Positions 26,281 through 33,809 of a stretch of DNA of 64,000 bases are shown in pieces. The stretch spans positions 94,071-158,070 of the forward strand of contig CAWBCR010000022.1 in the NCBI GenBank assembly GCA_963787375.1, written 5' to 3'. Position 1 is the stretch's first letter, and every line of letters begins with the position of its first letter. The notes beneath the pieces are model-generated. The model saw only the letters and a program-made list of their open reading frames with translations, was not told the origin of the DNA and did not search any database. A program made the translations under genes and the position numbers. This DNA is from CAWBCR01 sp963787375 (GTDB lineage Bacteria > Chloroflexota > Anaerolineae > Aggregatilineales > UBA3940).

Positions 26281-27568
26281 ATGATCGATTTCAGCCTGCC
26301 AGACAAGATCAAAATGCAGCTCCAGATGACGGAGTATGTGGCGAAGGACGTGATGCGCAAGCACGCCCGCGAACTCGACGAAAACGAGCACCAGCGGCCC
26401 ACCGAGTACGTGAAGATCATGTGGCCTGTGATGGCCGACATGCAGAAAGCGTCCCTGGAACGCTACCGCCGCAAAGCCGAACAGGAAGCCGCCGGCGAGA
26501 AGAAAGAGGAAGGCAAGAAAGGTCCGAGCACCTACTTTATAGGGCTGATGTACATGCTGGAGATGCTGTCGTGGGGTGACGTTGCCCAGTACCTCTCGAC
26601 GCCGAGCGCCATGCTGGGTGGAACCGCCATTGAAGCGGTAGGTACGCTGGAGCAGAAAGAGCGCTTTCTGAGCCGGTTCGCCGAACTCGAAGCAACCGCC
26701 AGCCTGGGGCGCGATGGCCATGACCGAGCCGGGAGCAGGCTCGGATACGTCGGCTATCGCGACAACGGCGATGCTCGACGAAGAGACGAACAAGTGGGTG
26801 TTGAACGGCGAGAAGATCTTTTGCACGAATGGCGGCCTGGCGCTGGAGGAATCCAACGGGCTGTTGGTGGTGTGGGCAACGGTCGACCGGAAAGCCGGGC
26901 GTGCCGGCATGAAGTCGTTCGTCGTGGAGGCCAACACGCCGGGTGTGACCGTCGTCAAGGAAGAGATCAAGCACGGTATCCGGGCTAGCAACACGGTCGC
27001 CATTTCGTTCCAGGATGCGCGCATCCCCTATGACAACATCCTGGGCAACCCTGAGGTCCGCGAGCGCAACTCCTCCAGCCGCAAGGGCTTCAAGGGAGCA
27101 ATGAAGACTTTTGACGCCTCGCGCCCAATTGTCGCCGCGACGGCGGTCGGCGTGGCGCGCGCGGCGCTGGAGCTGACCAAGGAGAAACTAGCAGAAGCGG
27201 GGATTGCCATCCGCTACGACGCGCCGCCTCACGAACAGACGGCCATTGAGCGCGACGTGATCGAGATGGAGGCTGAACTCAAAGCCACCTGGCTGCTGAC
27301 GCTGCGTGCCGGGTCGATGATGGACTACGGCGAGCCCAACGCGCTGGAGTCAAGCATGTGCAAAGCCAAGGCCGGGCAAGCCGGGACCAGGATCGCACAG
27401 CGCTGCGTCGAAATCCTGGGGCCGATGGGCTACAGCCGCGAATGGCTGGTCGAGAAGCTGATGCGCGACGCGAAGATCGCAGACCTGTACGAGGGCACGC
27501 ACGAAATCAACCAGTTGATCATCGCCCGGCAGGTGCTCAACTACAGCTCGGGTGACCTGCCCGCGTAG
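26281..27568 (+). CDS. Acyl-CoA dehydrogenase, catalytic subunit (frameshifted)
   Basis: About 428 residues. The N-terminal part contains a long charged insert (RRKAEQEAAGEKKEEGKK, about 62-80). An extra C at 26710 breaks the frame in the middle of ELEATASLGAMAMTEPGAGS, the flavin/substrate TEPGAGSD motif; the remainder continues in the next frame. FDASRPIVAATAVGVARAALE and LYEGTHEINQLIIARQVL are canonical, with the catalytic Glu of YEGT intact. Oxidises an acyl-CoA thioester to the enoyl-CoA, passing electrons to ETF. The first dehydrogenase gene lies directly upstream and lacks this Glu. A near-perfect palindrome ends the unit. Confidence 0.9.
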
Positions 27569-27593
27569 CCTCCTGCACCAACACGATACACAG

Positions 27594-27622
27594 ATGGCGG
27601 GCCGCATCGATGCGCCCGCCAT
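27594..27622. terminator. Bidirectional terminator between convergent genes
   Basis: ATGGCGGGC (27594-27602) and GCCCGCCAT (27614-27622) pair perfectly, and the 11 nt between are themselves almost palindromic (GCATCGATGC). On the plus strand it is followed by TTCATTTG. It lies between the acyl-CoA dehydrogenase stop and the convergent membrane protein stop. Confidence 0.7.
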
Positions 27623-27647
27623 TTCATTTGTGTTCAACTTTCGCCCA

Positions 27648-28379
27648 TCAGGTGACGCCGAAGAACAGCAGCGGCACGTAACTGATCGCCCACACCGCCA
27701 GCATCGGGACGCCGCTGAAGGCGAACAGAATCGACAGGTAGCCGTGATACGACTGGTAAGGCACCAGCCACGGCCCGGCGAAAGCCGCCAGTCTGAAACT
27801 GCGCCGGCGCAGCGCGATCACGAGCGTGGGCAGCCCGATCAGCAGCGAGAACGGGAACAGCGAGAGATTCCAGGAACTGGCTGTCGGCGTGGACGGCACC
27901 CCCCACGCAAGAATGGCCAGCAGCAGCAGCACCACTGCCGGCGCAGTCGTGCGGGCAATGCCACGCCAGCCGAAGCGCATCCATTGATCCTGAAGCAGCA
28001 GCAGGATGACGCCAATCGTCACCTGCGGCTTGATCAGGTAGAACAGCATGGCAATCGGCGCAGGGAAGAAGATGCCCAGCCATGGCAGCCACTCGATGTT
28101 GCCGGCGCGCACAGACTGGAGATGCATGGCGCTGGTCACAACCAGCAGCGCGCCCAGCGCGCCAAGGCGCAGCCTTACCGATACGGCCACCAGGCTCGCC
28201 ACCGAGACGATGGCCAGCACCAGAATGGCGTATTTGCCGAACAGCAGGAAGGGCGCGAGCAGTGGCAGCGTCCACGGCGGGTTGTAGAACCGCATGAACC
28301 CGGTGCCGACCAGATACGGGTTTTGGCCGTGCAGGAAAGCCAGAATCGCTCTGCGAAACAGGTCCCAATCGGTGCCCAT
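27648..28379 (-). CDS. GT87-like (DUF2029) integral membrane protein
   Basis: Predicted 243 residues, almost entirely hydrophobic with about seven membrane segments. The start MGTDWDLFRRAILAFLHGQ and NPYLVGTGFMRFYNPPWTL resemble the first periplasmic loop of polyprenol-dependent glycosyltransferases of the GT87/PIG-M type, whose catalytic Asp falls in that loop (TDWD). In that family a first membrane helix precedes this motif; it is missing here, so the gene may be shortened or the true start lost. An overlapping frame of similar length is rejected because its residues are not membrane-like. It lies 18 nt after the hydratase gene stop. Confidence 0.65.
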   Translation of the reverse strand: MGTDWDLFRRAILAFLHGQNPYLVGTGFMRFYNPPWTLPLLAPFLLFGKYAILVLAIVSVASLVAVSVRLRLGALGALLVVTSAMHLQSVRAGNIEWLPWLGIFFPAPIAMLFYLIKPQVTIGVILLLLQDQWMRFGWRGIARTTAPAVVLLLLAILAWGVPSTPTASSWNLSLFPFSLLIGLPTLVIALRRRSFRLAAFAGPWLVPYQSYHGYLSILFAFSGVPMLAVWAISYVPLLFFGVT

Positions 28380-28397
28380 GTGCAGCCGGCGCGGACC

Positions 28398-28829
28398 TCA
28401 GCCCGCCCTGCGCGGGAGCGCGATGATGAAGTCGCCCTTCAACTTGAGCGAGTCGTCGGACTTTCCCTTGATCGTCAGCCGGCCTTTCGCCAGCGCCTCG
28501 CCGCCCTCCTCGGCTTTCTCAGACACGCTCCCCCGGCACACAACTTCCTCTCCAGGGAGAGTCATGCCGCTGAAACGTACCTTGATTTGCCGAACCGAGC
28601 CGGGCCCGGCCCAGTCGGTGAGCAGCTGCCCGGCGAACGCCATGATCAGCATGCCGTGCGCGATCACGCCGTCCAGCCCAACCATCTGCGCGACCTTGGG
28701 CACGGTGTGGATCGGGTTGAAGTCGCCCGACGCGCCCGAATAGCGCACAAGCTGCGTTTCCGTCACCGGGCCCTTAATCACCTCTGGCAGCTCCGCGCCC
28801 GGCTCGACATCCTCGTAGTAGATCGTCAT
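28398..28829 (-). CDS. MaoC-like (R)-specific enoyl-CoA hydratase subunit
   Basis: Predicted 143-residue hot-dog protein. The hydratase 2 motif YSGASGDFNPIHTVPKVAQM is present with the catalytic Asp (GDFN) and His (PIH), followed by GVIAHGMLIMAFAGQLLTDW. It hydrates trans-2-enoyl-CoA esters. The partner 8 nt upstream carries the N-terminal MaoC-type fold without this motif, so the two should form a heterodimer like HadAB or ChsH1-ChsH2, with this one as the catalytic subunit. Together with the dehydrogenase pair on the other strand it makes a plausible acyl-CoA beta-oxidation set. Confidence 0.9.
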   Translation of the reverse strand: MTIYYEDVEPGAELPEVIKGPVTETQLVRYSGASGDFNPIHTVPKVAQMVGLDGVIAHGMLIMAFAGQLLTDWAGPGSVRQIKVRFSGMTLPGEEVVCRGSVSEKAEEGGEALAKGRLTIKGKSDDSLKLKGDFIIALPRRAG

Positions 28830-28837
28830 GGCTCCCC

Positions 28838-29260
28838 CTACCCGCGCACGATGATCAGCGCACGGTCGTCGATAACCGGTGCGCCGCTCTGGTTGCGATA
28901 CTGCGTCACGAACTCGACGAACGTCATCGCGCCGGAGCGGCCCGCCTTCTCGTACACGTCGGCGACCCGCGTCACGCCGGTGACCGTGTCGCCGATGTGC
29001 AGCGGCGCGAGGTACGTGTACTCCTGCTCGGCGTGCAGCACATTCCAGATTTCGACGCCAATCGCATTCAGCGCGCCCTCCAGCCCGCCACCGCCCCAGA
29101 ACATGAACAGCGTGGCGAACGTCGGCGGCAGTGGCGGGTCGTCGGCCTCGTAGGCCGGGTTGCCGTCGCCAACCGCCAGCAGGAACTCGCGCAGCTTGCT
29201 GCGCTCAATGGTGAAGCTGAACTCCGGGAAGACCTTCCCCTTGTGGGCTGGATCGACCAT
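28838..29260 (-). CDS. FAS1-like dehydratase/MaoC N-terminal domain protein
   Basis: Predicted 140 residues of the MaoC_dehydrat_N type: FPEFSFTIERSKLREFLLAV, GDGNPAYEADDPPLPPTF, then EQEYTYLAPLHIGDTVTGVT. It lacks the catalytic Asp-x4-His pair found in its neighbour, as is usual for the non-catalytic or substrate-channel half of two-component hydratases. The stop of this gene is 8 nt from the start of the catalytic subunit. The substrate is not deducible; the paired arrangement points to bulky or long acyl-CoA substrates. Confidence 0.85.
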   Translation of the reverse strand: MVDPAHKGKVFPEFSFTIERSKLREFLLAVGDGNPAYEADDPPLPPTFATLFMFWGGGGLEGALNAIGVEIWNVLHAEQEYTYLAPLHIGDTVTGVTRVADVYEKAGRSGAMTFVEFVTQYRNQSGAPVIDDRALIIVRG

Positions 29261-29289
29261 GAATGCGTCCTTTCGTCAGGCTGCGGGGC

Positions 29290-29308
29290 GAGGTCATGAG
29301 CTGACCTC
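29290..29308 (-). terminator. Small stem-loop after the MBL-fold gene
   Basis: GAGGTCA (29290-29296) / TGACCTC (29302-29308), perfect 7 bp with a 5-nt loop, in the 86-nt gap between the MBL-fold gene stop and the dehydratase start. No T-tract. Confidence 0.3.
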
Positions 29309-29346
29309 ACCGATAGGAACAGGCCGCGGGGCGCAGAGTTACGCGC

Positions 29347-30363
29347 CTACACGCGCTGGTAGCGCAGCGTGGGGCTGCGATCCTTTTCCAGCGCGTCGAG
29401 GTTGGTGATCATCACCAGCCCGCGCTGGTTGAGGTACTCGATCCGCGCGCCGGTCTGCTCAATCTTGAGCAGCTCGCTGTAGCCGTCGAGCCGCCCGTAA
29501 ATGTGCTGCGCGATCTCGTAGATCGAACGCGGCCCGTCGCACAGATCGTAGACACGCTCGACCTTGTCCAGTGCTGCCTGCCGGGTGCGTCGGGCCACGT
29601 CGTAAAAGTCAGGCATGGGCCACTCATGGCCGCCCAGCGCCACACGTACCCCTTCGATAGTCCCGGCGCGCGCCAGTGAATCGACGTAGTGGCTGACGCC
29701 AGTGTAGGGCATGATGCTTTCCGGGGCCAGTGCAACGCTGGTGGCAGGGAGGATGAGATCGGCGCACAGCAGCACGTCGTCCACTTGCAGCACGACCAGC
29801 CCCGGTGCGTGGCCCGGCAGGTGAGTCACGCGCATTCTATCGTCGATCAGGTCGCCATCGTGCAGCACGTAGTCGACCGGCACCTGCTTGAAGGCACGCT
29901 TGCCCAGCATGTACATATCGAGCAGGCGGCTGCGATGCTCGGCGGGCACGCCGCTCCGTGCCAGAAAGTCATCCATCGCCGCCCGGGTGACGAGCACCCG
30001 CTCGTCGTAGTTGACCAGCACCGGGCGAGCCAATTCGTGGAGGCCGATCTGCGCTTTGGTTGCGGCATCTTTGACCTGCACCAGCCCGCCGAAATGGTCG
30101 ATGTGCCCATGCGTGATGACGATACGGTCGATGTCGGCCAGCGTTGCCCGCACGCCGTACTCGCCTTCGAGCGCGGCCAGGCCCGCCAGCAGATCGGCGT
30201 GCGACGAGCCAAAGCCGGAGCCGACATCGACCAGCGTCAGGCGGCCCTCGTCGGTGACGAGGTGAGCGTAGCCAATGTAGCCGGGGAACACCTCCAGCGG
30301 CAGGCGAAAGACCTGTGCGCCGCCAGAGGTCTCGATACGTTCAAGATGGTCTTTGTCAGTCAT
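29347..30363 (-). CDS. MBL-fold metallo-hydrolase
   Basis: Predicted 338 residues. The metal motif is VITHGHIDHFGG (HxHxDH) near residue 82, with later His/Asp ligands in THLPGHAPG, LLCADLILP and ALGGHEWPMPDFYD. A C-terminal helical extension (about 255-335) follows, as in glyoxalase II-like and lactonase-like proteins with a winged-helix tail (SIYEIAQHIYGRLDGYSELL). The substrate is unknown. The ATG at 30363 lies five bases after the stop of the radical SAM gene, and a GTG at 30372 would overlap that stop (GTGA), so translation is coupled. It is the last gene of the long minus-strand cluster. Confidence 0.88.
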   Translation of the reverse strand: MTDKDHLERIETSGGAQVFRLPLEVFPGYIGYAHLVTDEGRLTLVDVGSGFGSSHADLLAGLAALEGEYGVRATLADIDRIVITHGHIDHFGGLVQVKDAATKAQIGLHELARPVLVNYDERVLVTRAAMDDFLARSGVPAEHRSRLLDMYMLGKRAFKQVPVDYVLHDGDLIDDRMRVTHLPGHAPGLVVLQVDDVLLCADLILPATSVALAPESIMPYTGVSHYVDSLARAGTIEGVRVALGGHEWPMPDFYDVARRTRQAALDKVERVYDLCDGPRSIYEIAQHIYGRLDGYSELLKIEQTGARIEYLNQRGLVMITNLDALEKDRSPTLRYQRV

Positions 30364-30368
30364 CAGGC

Positions 30369-31307
30369 TCACTTTGTGTGGTTGTCAACAGGATCAAGCA
30401 GCAGGCTGCCGTCCAGCCGCTGCAAACCAAACTCAAGCGCCAACGCTTGCGCTTGCGCGTACTCTTCGGGCGTGATGGCCCGGTCGATACCCTCGCGGGC
30501 CGAGGCACGGTAGGCCGGGCGATACTGGTCCATCAGGCTCAAGTAGGTGTTCGGTCCGAGGTTGTCGGCAATCCAGCGCAGGACGCCCGCCGTGTTGTCG
30601 TCATGGCCCGGCATGACGAGGTGCCTCAACAGCAGGCCGCGACGCGCTGCGCCGCCCCCATCGATCTGGAGATCACCGACCTGCCGGTGCATCTCCAGCA
30701 CCGCCGCCCGGTTGATTCGCGGGTAGTCGCGCACGCCGCTCAGGTGCAGCGCGAGGTCTGTATCGCTGTATTTCATGTCGGGCAGGTAGATGTCGACCAC
30801 GCCGTCGAGCAGCGCCAGCACCTGCGGCGCGTCGTAGCCGCCCGAATTCCACACCAGCGGCAGGCGCAGCCCGCCGTCGACGGCCAACAGCAGCGCCTCA
30901 AGAATCTGTGGCGCGACATGCGTCGGCGTAACGAGGTTCAGGTTGGCCGCGCCCTTCGCCTGCAAATCGAGCATCAGCGAGGCAAGCTCCGAAGCCGTCA
31001 GCGCACGCCCCATGCCCTTGATGTTCCAGCGAGCCGTCTGGCAGAACTGGCAACGCAGGTCGCAGTAAGTGAAGAAGATCGCACCGGAGCCGCCGCCCGA
31101 GACGATAGGCCGCTCCTCGCCGAAGTGCAGGTATGCCGTCGCGACGACCGCCTGGATGCCGGTGCGGCACGGGCCAGTTTCCGTCACGCGGTCGATACCA
31201 CAGTTCCAGCCACACAGGCGGCAGGCGCGCAGCGCCGCGCGTGCCTGCTCGACACGCCGCGCCAACTCCCCGCTGCGATACAGCGCCAGGTACGCAGCTT
31301 CAGCCAT
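30369..31307 (-). CDS. PflX-type radical SAM protein (pyruvate formate-lyase activase homologue)
   Basis: Predicted 312 residues. The radical SAM cluster motif is FTYCDLRCQFCQTARWN (CxxxCxxC, with an aromatic before the first Cys). An N-terminal Cys-rich segment (RACRLCGWNCGIDR and GPCRTG) may hold a second Fe-S site. This pattern is that of COG1313, homologues of pyruvate formate-lyase activating enzyme. PflX proteins are uncharacterised; by homology it generates a 5'-deoxyadenosyl radical. The start overlaps the stop of the FGE-like gene, and its own stop touches the MBL gene, so all three appear to be one transcript. It is plus/minus one codon at the start (GTG 31310 or ATG 31307). Confidence 0.87.
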   Translation of the reverse strand: MAEAAYLALYRSGELARRVEQARAALRACRLCGWNCGIDRVTETGPCRTGIQAVVATAYLHFGEERPIVSGGGSGAIFFTYCDLRCQFCQTARWNIKGMGRALTASELASLMLDLQAKGAANLNLVTPTHVAPQILEALLLAVDGGLRLPLVWNSGGYDAPQVLALLDGVVDIYLPDMKYSDTDLALHLSGVRDYPRINRAAVLEMHRQVGDLQIDGGGAARRGLLLRHLVMPGHDDNTAGVLRWIADNLGPNTYLSLMDQYRPAYRASAREGIDRAITPEEYAQAQALALEFGLQRLDGSLLLDPVDNHTK

Positions 31308-32257
31308 CACGCGTCCCTCGCTAGCCGGAATCCCACCACTTCGAAGCTGTCTGCGGGCGGCTCACCCTGTCGAGCCGCGCAGCGCACCGAGACTCTACGG
31401 CTGCGCCAGCAACCGCCATGCATCACGCGCAGGTCGGCGTCTGCGCCGGGACCTTCGCGACCATCGCCAGCCCGGTACGGGTACGGCCAATACAGCGACG
31501 AGCACCACTCCCAAACGTTGCCGGCCAGGTCGCTGTGGCCGTATGGCCCTCGCCCTTGCGGGAACAGCCCGACGGCGCAGATGCCGCGGATCGGGTCTCC
31601 CTCCCACAGATTGGCGCAGCCGGGCAGATAATCATCGCCCCACGGATAGGTGCATGGCTCGCTCGCGCCGCGCGCAGCCAGTACCCACTCGGCCTCGGCT
31701 GGCAGGCGGTAAGTGTGCCCCGTCTCGACGCTCAACCACAGGCAGTATGCTTCGGCGTCCCGCGCCGAAACCCACGTAACCGGGGCGTTGAGCAGCGTTG
31801 CGTCAGGCTGCCGGCGTCGCCAGCCGCGAGGAGCGCGGTGACCGGTTGCCGCCAAGAAGACGGCATAAGCAGCGTTCGTCACCGGGAACTGCCCCAGCGT
31901 GAAACCTGCCACCTCGACCCGATGGATGGGCCGCTCGTCGGGCACAGCTTTGCTGCCCAGCACGGCCACGCCCCCCGCCACGTGGATCATCTCCGGCAGA
32001 TAGTGCGGTGCAGAGAAGCGCGGGTCGCCCAGCAGCGACAGCGCCACGCCGGCAGCCCCCCGCTGTCGGGGTTGAAGCTGGCTGACTGAGTCCAGAATGT
32101 CACGGGCGTACACGCGTTCCTGCTCCAGCGCGATGATCGTCCGCGCTGCCTGCGCCCGCTGGCGCGGATCGCGGCCCATCAGCGCCGCCCACAGGCGCTG
32201 GTCGCGCCCGCGGTGCGGGCTATCCTGCTGCCCTGAGAGTGTGGTTGGCGGGGGCAT
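31307..32257 (-). CDS. FGE-sulfatase-fold (SUMF1) protein with HEAT-like N-terminus
   Basis: Predicted 316 residues. The C-terminal two thirds (about 85-316) are of the formylglycine-generating-enzyme fold: PVTNAAYAVFLAATGHR, RLPAEAEWVLAARG, DLAGNVWEWCSSLYWP, MHGGCWRSRRVSVRCAAR and GFRLAR. The Cys pair of true FGE is not present in the usual YMCHRSYCYRY context, so sulfatase activation is doubtful; many such proteins act as ligand-binding or unknown-role domains. Residues 20-80 (ERVYARDILDSVSQLQPRQR) resemble the HEAT protein encoded 29 nt upstream (QRIYALELVKILASSSRRER). The ATG at 32257 has only a weak ribosome site. Confidence 0.85.
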   Translation of the reverse strand: MPPPTTLSGQQDSPHRGRDQRLWAALMGRDPRQRAQAARTIIALEQERVYARDILDSVSQLQPRQRGAAGVALSLLGDPRFSAPHYLPEMIHVAGGVAVLGSKAVPDERPIHRVEVAGFTLGQFPVTNAAYAVFLAATGHRAPRGWRRRQPDATLLNAPVTWVSARDAEAYCLWLSVETGHTYRLPAEAEWVLAARGASEPCTYPWGDDYLPGCANLWEGDPIRGICAVGLFPQGRGPYGHSDLAGNVWEWCSSLYWPYPYRAGDGREGPGADADLRVMHGGCWRSRRVSVRCAARQGEPPADSFEVVGFRLARDA

Positions 32258-32286
32258 GCCAGAATCCCGATCTGCGTGCGGGGGCG

Positions 32287-33009
32287 TCACGCCAGCTCGC
32301 GCGGCTGGGCGGGAGCCGGCGCGCCGAGGCGGACGAGCGCCTCGCGGGCGTACTGTCGCACGAGGCGGTCGGGGTCGGTGCGCAGCGCAGCCACCAGAAC
32401 CGGCACGCTGGACGAAGCGCGCAGGCCGCCAAGGCCCTGCGCCGCGCAAGCCCGCACCCACGCAAATGGATCGCCGGCTAGCATATCGGCGAGTGGCTCA
32501 GCCGCGCGGCTGTCACCAACTGCACCCAGGATGTTCGCCGCGCGACGCCGCGCGATACCGTTCGGGCTGCGCAGCGCTACCATAACCGGCTCGACGGCCG
32601 GCCTGCCAATGGCGATCAGCGCGTCGACCGCATATTGGCCGACCCACCACGCCGTGTCGCCCAGCACGTCGACCAGCGCCTGCACGGCGGCGGCGTGGCC
32701 GAACGCCTCCAGCGCGCGGGTGGCGGCGATACGCTGCGCGTCGCTGTAGCCACCGCGCTCGCGGCGGCTGCTTGACGCAAGTATCTTGACCAGCTCAAGC
32801 GCATAGATACGCTGCTGACCCATGTCGAGCACCGAGGTAATCGCCTGCTGCCAATCTGGCAGGCGGTCGTCAAGCAGCGCAGCCAGCAGGCGCGGGTCGG
32901 CCATAACGCGGCGCTCGCCGCCCAGCCCCGGCTCGCGGCCCGACAGGTCAACCCCGCCCGCCCCGCCCAACAGCGGCTCGTCGCCGGTGACGGCGCTGCG
33001 ATCAGCCAT
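32287..33009 (-). CDS. HEAT-repeat protein
   Basis: Predicted 240 residues. After a short acidic N-terminus (MADRSAVTGDEPLLGGAGG), about four to five HEAT/PBS-lyase repeats follow: AAVQALVDVLGDTAWWVGQ, RPAVEPVMVALRSPNGI, RAAEPLADMLAGDPFAWV, SVPVLVAALRTDPDRLV, each ending in a helix with (A)A..AL or similar. The superhelical fold suggests a protein-protein scaffold. The ATG at 33009 overlaps the 3' end of the receiver gene by 8 nt. It shares a specific motif with the FGE-fold neighbour, so it may be an evolutionary duplicate of that N-terminus. No enzymatic signature. Confidence 0.85.
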   Translation of the reverse strand: MADRSAVTGDEPLLGGAGGVDLSGREPGLGGERRVMADPRLLAALLDDRLPDWQQAITSVLDMGQQRIYALELVKILASSSRRERGGYSDAQRIAATRALEAFGHAAAVQALVDVLGDTAWWVGQYAVDALIAIGRPAVEPVMVALRSPNGIARRRAANILGAVGDSRAAEPLADMLAGDPFAWVRACAAQGLGGLRASSSVPVLVAALRTDPDRLVRQYAREALVRLGAPAPAQPRELA

Positions 33010-33781
33010 CGTCAATACCCCGGTAGCGGGCCGTCTCGCGGTCCAGCATCGCCTGCGCGTCGGGCGTGCCCAGCCGCTTGAGCGCCCAGCGCACCGCCGC
33101 CCGCACGGTGGGGTCAGGTTGCCACAGCAGCTCTCCCAGCCCGCCGACCAGCCCATCGGGCCGGCGGCGCAGCAGGAAGGTCAGCGCCACCTGGCGCACC
33201 ATCGCATCCTCATTGAGCAGGGCGGTCAGCGGGGCGGGCCGCAAACATGCGGCGGCGACCCGCCGCCACGAGCGCAGCATCACCGGCAGGTCATAGGGCA
33301 TCGAGAGATAGTCGTCCGCGCCGCTGCGGAAGGCGGACATCACCGCCTGCTCACCGTGCTGGACATCCATCACCAGGATCGGGATGCGCTGCACCAGTGG
33401 ATCGGGATGGCGGCGCACCCGGCGGATCACCTCCAGACCGTCCATGCCCGGCAGCCGCAGGCTGAGCACCAGCAGGTTTGGGTCCAGTGCACGGATCAGA
33501 TCGACTGCTCGCTCGCCGTCGTCGGTGCGGCGCACGTCATAACCGTTCGACGCGCCCAGCAGGTCAGCGAGTTCGGCGACGCTATCGTCCAGCTCGGCCA
33601 GCACGACCAGCGGCTTGCGACGGCCCATTACCGACGGCGCTTCATAGCCCTCCAGCCGGAAGCGCCCGTACAGCGGCCCGAACTCGCGGCTGAGCCCCGG
33701 CTCCATGCCGCTGTGCCGGATCGCCCGTGACCCGCCAAGCGCCGGTTCATTTCCGTTGGACCGCGACCGTTTGCGCGTCAC
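33002..33781 (-). CDS. Degenerate response-regulator receiver fused to HEAT repeats
   Basis: Predicted 259 residues. A disordered N-terminus (about 1-50) is followed by a CheY-like fold (about 55-175): LVVLAELDDSVAEL carries the acidic pair. The phospho-acceptor site reads NLLVLSLRLPGMDGLEV, with Ser in place of the Asp, and the conserved Lys reads SMPYDLP (Met). It is therefore a pseudo-receiver that should not be phosphorylated. Residues about 180-250 form HEAT-like repeats (ALLNEDAMVRQVALTFLLRR, LWQPDPTVRAAVRWALKRLG). The start is a GTG at 33781 with GAGAGAG upstream; ATG codons at 33706 and 33628 are alternatives. It probably serves as a protein-binding module for its neighbours. Confidence 0.82.
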   Translation of the reverse strand: MTRKRSRSNGNEPALGGSRAIRHSGMEPGLSREFGPLYGRFRLEGYEAPSVMGRRKPLVVLAELDDSVAELADLLGASNGYDVRRTDDGERAVDLIRALDPNLLVLSLRLPGMDGLEVIRRVRRHPDPLVQRIPILVMDVQHGEQAVMSAFRSGADDYLSMPYDLPVMLRSWRRVAAACLRPAPLTALLNEDAMVRQVALTFLLRRRPDGLVGGLGELLWQPDPTVRAAVRWALKRLGTPDAQAMLDRETARYRGIDDG

Positions 33782-33809
33782 GACTCTCTCTCACCACCTT
33801 CCGAACCCA

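Noticed and set aside
27634..28368. A 244-codon minus-strand frame overlapping the GT87-like gene
   Set aside because: It is read in a different frame and gives a low-complexity, basic sequence without membrane pattern; the overlapping frame is clearly membrane-spanning.
31307..32257. True sulfatase-activating formylglycine enzyme
   Set aside because: The active-site Cys pair of FGE is not in its usual context and no sulfatase gene is near.
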